A stretch of DNA of 64,000 nt from Burkholderia cepacia (lineage in GTDB: Bacteria > Pseudomonadota > Gammaproteobacteria > Burkholderiales > Burkholderiaceae): positions 930,001-994,000 of the forward strand of contig NZ_CP013443.1 of NCBI RefSeq assembly GCF_001718835.1, read 5' to 3'. Shown in pieces: positions 61,370-64,000 of the stretch. The notes beneath the pieces were generated by a model. The model saw only the letters and a program-made list of their open reading frames with translations, was not told the origin of the DNA and did no database searches. The first letter of the stretch is position 1, and the number at the start of each line of letters is the position of its first letter. The position numbers and the translations under genes are program-made.

Positions 61370-62311
61370 GTGGCTGCCCCTCTTAGCGGAAACGGATCCG
61401 GCGCTGCCGCCGCCGCACGGCGCACGTCGCCGATGTCGGCCTTCGCCGATCGCTGGATCCCGAAGCTCGTGCTTGCGCCGAGCGTCGCGATCGCCGTGGT
61501 GTTCATCTACGGCTTCATCCTGATTACCGGCTATCTGTCGCTGACCCGCTCGCGGCTGTTGCCGAACTACGAATTCGACGGCTTCGGCCGTTACTCGGAC
61601 CTGTTCCAGAACGACGTGTGGTGGACCTCCGCCGCGAACCTCGGCTGGTTCGGGATTCCGTTCATCGCGATCTGCGTCGCGCTCGGGCTGTTCCTCGCGA
61701 TCCTGCTCGACCAGCGCATCCGCAACGAAGGCGCGCTGCGCGCGATCTTCCTGTACCCGATGGCGCTGTCGTTCATCGTCACCGGCACGGCGTGGCAGTG
61801 GATCCTGAACCCGGGCCTCGGCCTCGAGAAGGTGATGCACGACTGGGGCTGGACGAGCTTCTCGTTCGGCTGGCTCGACGATCCGGACAAGGCGATCTTC
61901 TGCGTGGTGATCGCGGCCGTGTGGCAGTCGACCGGCTTCGTGATGGCGCTGTTCCTCGCGGGGCTGCGCGGCGTCGACAGCGAGATCTTCAAGGCCGCGC
62001 AGGTGGACGGCGCGACGCTGCCGACCATCTACCGCAAGATCGTGATCCCGAGCATGCGCCCGGTGTTCTTCTCGGTGCTGCTGATCCTCTGCCACATCAC
62101 GATCAAGACCTTCGACCTCGTCGTCGCGCTGACGGCGGGCGGCCCGGGCACGTCGTCGTCGCTGCCGGCCATGTTCATGTACACGTTTTCGTTCAACCGC
62201 GGCCAGCTCGGGCTCGGCGCGGCGTCCTCGGTGATGATGCTCGCGACCGTGGTCGCGGTGCTGGTGCCGCTGATGTATATGGAATCGAGGAGCACCCGCA
62301 ATGCAGCCTAA
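61370..62311 (+). CDS. gtsB: sugar ABC transporter permease GtsB-like
   Basis: Inner-membrane permease (313 residues, six membrane segments) of the MalF type. It starts at a GTG (61370) with AGGAG 12 bases upstream, since no ATG follows before the first membrane segment until residue 21. Key segments are LGWFGIPFIAICVALGLFLA and the EAA loop in EIFKAAQVDGATLPTIYRKI, then VIPSMRPVFFSVLLILCHIT. It overlaps gtsC by 11 bases. Confidence 0.9.
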   Translation: MAAPLSGNGSGAAAAARRTSPMSAFADRWIPKLVLAPSVAIAVVFIYGFILITGYLSLTRSRLLPNYEFDGFGRYSDLFQNDVWWTSAANLGWFGIPFIAICVALGLFLAILLDQRIRNEGALRAIFLYPMALSFIVTGTAWQWILNPGLGLEKVMHDWGWTSFSFGWLDDPDKAIFCVVIAAVWQSTGFVMALFLAGLRGVDSEIFKAAQVDGATLPTIYRKIVIPSMRPVFFSVLLILCHITIKTFDLVVALTAGGPGTSSSLPAMFMYTFSFNRGQLGLGAASSVMMLATVVAVLVPLMYMESRSTRNAA

Positions 62312-63158
62312 GATGACGATCAGCCGGGCAGTGATCTATGCGGCACTGATCCTGTTCGCGCTGTATTTCCTGTTCCCGATCTACGTGATGCTGTCGACGT
62401 CGTTCAAGGATCTCGACCAGCTGCGCACCGGCAACCTGCTGACGCCGCCCACCACCTGGACCGTCGATCCGTGGGTGAAGGCGTGGAGCGGCGCGTGTAC
62501 CGGCGTGCGCTGCGACGGCATGAAGCCGTTCTTCCTGAACTCGCTGCAGATGGTGATCCCGGCCGTGCTGATCTCGTCGCTGATCGGTGCGTTCAACGGC
62601 TACGTGCTCACGCACTGGCGCTTTCGCGGCGCCGACGCGCTGTTCACGATGATGCTGGTCGGCTGCTTCATCCCGTTCCAGGTGATCCTGCTGCCGATGG
62701 CGCGCCTGCAGGGGATGCTCGGCCTCGCCAACACGATTCCGGGCCTCGTGTTCGTGCACGTGGTGTACGGGATCGCGTTCACGACGATGTTCTTCCGCAA
62801 CTTCTACGTGAGCGTGCCGGCCGAGCTGGTGAAGGCCGCGCGCATCGACGGCGCCGGTTTCTTCACGATCTTCACGAAGATCCTGCTGCCGGTGTCGCTG
62901 CCGATCTTCATGGTGTGCCTGATCTGGCAGTTCACGCAGATCTGGAACGACTTCCTGTTCGGGATCGTGTTCTCCGGCGTCGATTCGATGCCGATCACGG
63001 TTGCGCTGAACAACCTCGTCAACACGTCGACGGGCGTGAAGGAGTACAACGTCGACATGGCCGGCGCGATCATCGCCGCGCTGCCGACGCTGCTCGTCTA
63101 CATCGTCGCCGGCCGCTATTTCGTGCGCGGGCTGACGGCGGGCGCGGTGAAGGGGTAA
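62301..63158 (+). CDS. gtsC: sugar ABC transporter permease GtsC-like
   Basis: Inner-membrane permease (285 residues, six segments) of the MalG type. It has YFLFPIYVMLSTSFKDLDQL, GVLFHVVYGIAFTTMF-like FVHVVYGIAFTTMFFRNFYV and the EAA loop in VPAELVKAARIDGAGFFTIF. It overlaps the end of gtsB by 11 bases, and the ATPase gene follows after 112 bases. Confidence 0.92.
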   Translation: MQPKMTISRAVIYAALILFALYFLFPIYVMLSTSFKDLDQLRTGNLLTPPTTWTVDPWVKAWSGACTGVRCDGMKPFFLNSLQMVIPAVLISSLIGAFNGYVLTHWRFRGADALFTMMLVGCFIPFQVILLPMARLQGMLGLANTIPGLVFVHVVYGIAFTTMFFRNFYVSVPAELVKAARIDGAGFFTIFTKILLPVSLPIFMVCLIWQFTQIWNDFLFGIVFSGVDSMPITVALNNLVNTSTGVKEYNVDMAGAIIAALPTLLVYIVAGRYFVRGLTAGAVKG

Positions 63159-63270
63159 GCGCGGCTTCATCCGATACGACGAACCGGCCGCGCCTCGCGC
63201 GCGGCGCATCGAAACGAACCCGACGCGGCGCCGGAGTGCGCCGCGCGAGACGAGACAGAGGATTCACAGC

Positions 63271-64000
63271 ATGGCAAGCCTTTCCATCCGTGACGTGTAC
63301 AAGACCTACCCGAACGGGGTGCCGGTCCTGAAGGGTGTCGACATCGAGATCGAGGACGGACAGTTCCTGATCCTGGTGGGCGGCTCGGGCTGCGGGAAAT
63401 CGACGCTGCTCAACATGATCGCCGGGCTCGAGACGGTCACGAGCGGCGAGATCTGCATCGACGGCAAGGTCGTGAACGACCTGTCGCCGAAGGATCGCGA
63501 CATCGCGATGGTGTTCCAGTCGTACGCGCTGTACCCGTCGATGACGGTGCGCGAGAACATCTCGTTCGGCCTGAACATCCGCAAGGTGCCGAAGAGCGAG
63601 CAGCAGCAGATCGTCGACCGCGTGTCGCAGATGCTGCAGATCCAGCACCTGCTCGACCGCAAGCCGGGCCAGCTGTCCGGCGGCCAGCGCCAGCGCGTCG
63701 CGATGGGCCGCGCGCTCGCCCGCGATCCGTCGCTGTTCCTGTTCGACGAGCCGTTGTCGAACCTCGACGCGAAGCTGCGCATCGAGATGCGCGCGGAAAT
63801 CAAGCTGCTGCACCAGCGTCTCGGCACGACGATCGTCTACGTGACGCACGACCAGATCGAGGCGATGACGCTCGGCGACCGGATCGCGGTGATGAAGGAC
63901 GGCGTGGTCCAGCAGTTCGGCGCGCCGCAGGAGATCTACGATTCGCCGTCGAACCTGTTCGTCGCGGGCTTCATCGGCGCGCCGCCGATGAACTTCATCA
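63271..64000 (+). CDS. sugar ABC transporter ATP-binding protein, partial
   Basis: The N-terminal 243 residues of a MalK/UgpC-type ATPase that runs past the end of the window. It has Walker A VGGSGCGKSTLLNM, the signature LSGGQRQRVAMGRALARDPS and Walker B LFLFDEPLSNLDAKLRIEMR, then VTHDQIEAMTLGDRIAVMKD. It is the fourth gene of the transporter operon and the likely energiser for GtsBC. The remaining C-terminal TOBE regulatory part is outside the window. Confidence 0.94.
   Translation, partial: MASLSIRDVYKTYPNGVPVLKGVDIEIEDGQFLILVGGSGCGKSTLLNMIAGLETVTSGEICIDGKVVNDLSPKDRDIAMVFQSYALYPSMTVRENISFGLNIRKVPKSEQQQIVDRVSQMLQIQHLLDRKPGQLSGGQRQRVAMGRALARDPSLFLFDEPLSNLDAKLRIEMRAEIKLLHQRLGTTIVYVTHDQIEAMTLGDRIAVMKDGVVQQFGAPQEIYDSPSNLFVAGFIGAPPMNFI

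Overview
The window is high-GC proteobacterial chromosome. Gene content and order (waaA, ure/urt, hemN, uppP-trmB, ubiD, nusB-ribH-ribBX, ribD-hemL, a fused glk-hexR with pgl and zwf, gtsABC) point to Burkholderia, most likely the B. cepacia complex. This is an inference from family recognition; no database was searched.

Layout. 0-1.4 kb: waaA (Kdo transferase). 1.4-12.9 kb, minus strand: a nitrogen-scavenging block with urease structural and accessory genes (ureD, ureABC, ureEFG) and the urea ABC transporter urtABCDE. Sequences matching sigma-54 promoters lie upstream of both ureA and urtA, suggesting joint nitrogen control. ureF carries a net one-base frameshift near its end. 13-20.3 kb: an omega-transaminase, a rhodanese, a Pcm-like methyltransferase, hemN, a Cys-cluster protein, a DUF1439 lipoprotein, uppP and trmB. 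20.3-21.7 kb: a 1.2 kb islet between a tRNA-Gly(CCC) gene and a copy of its 3' end; it encodes a secreted NlpC/P60-like protein. 21.9-28.1 kb: a type VI secretion cargo cluster (VgrG, a VRR-NUC-like nuclease effector, a DUF3396 partner, a PAAR protein, a small ORF) with lower GC than its surroundings. 28.4-33.1 kb: an atypical two-TM channel-like protein, a tartrate-dehydratase-like enolase, a chrA remnant, a DeoR regulator divergent from a NudK-like hydrolase, a DUF4406-like protein and a Sir2 protein. 33.1-38.6 kb: a sedolisin-type protease, CrcB plus DUF190, YggT, a DUF2520 dehydrogenase-like protein, a Pro/Tyr-rich secreted protein and a LysE exporter. 38.6-43.2 kb: ubiD, a long structured leader, a lytic transglycosylase and an aminotransferase. 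43.3-51.9 kb: nusB-ribH-ribBX, a DUF1993 protein, a diguanylate cyclase, a HigBA-type toxin-antitoxin islet, a broken ribE, ribD and hemL. 52-55.4 kb: an EVE/PUA-like protein, a Bcr/CflA efflux pump and a very AT-rich orphan gene pair. 55.4-64 kb: the Entner-Doudoroff entry block glk-hexR, pgl and zwf, divergent from a sugar ABC transporter, with a perfect HexR-type palindrome between them.

How the parts work together: urea uptake and hydrolysis form one nitrogen regulon; sugar import and glucose-6-phosphate oxidation form one HexR-type regulon. Accessory DNA sits at three places: a tRNA-Gly 3' end, the 3' end of ribE, and the AT-rich patch near 54-55 kb. The most unusual observations are the ribE/HigBA locus, the tRNA-Gly islet that appears to separate a tRNA from its terminator, and the structured leader before the lytic transglycosylase.
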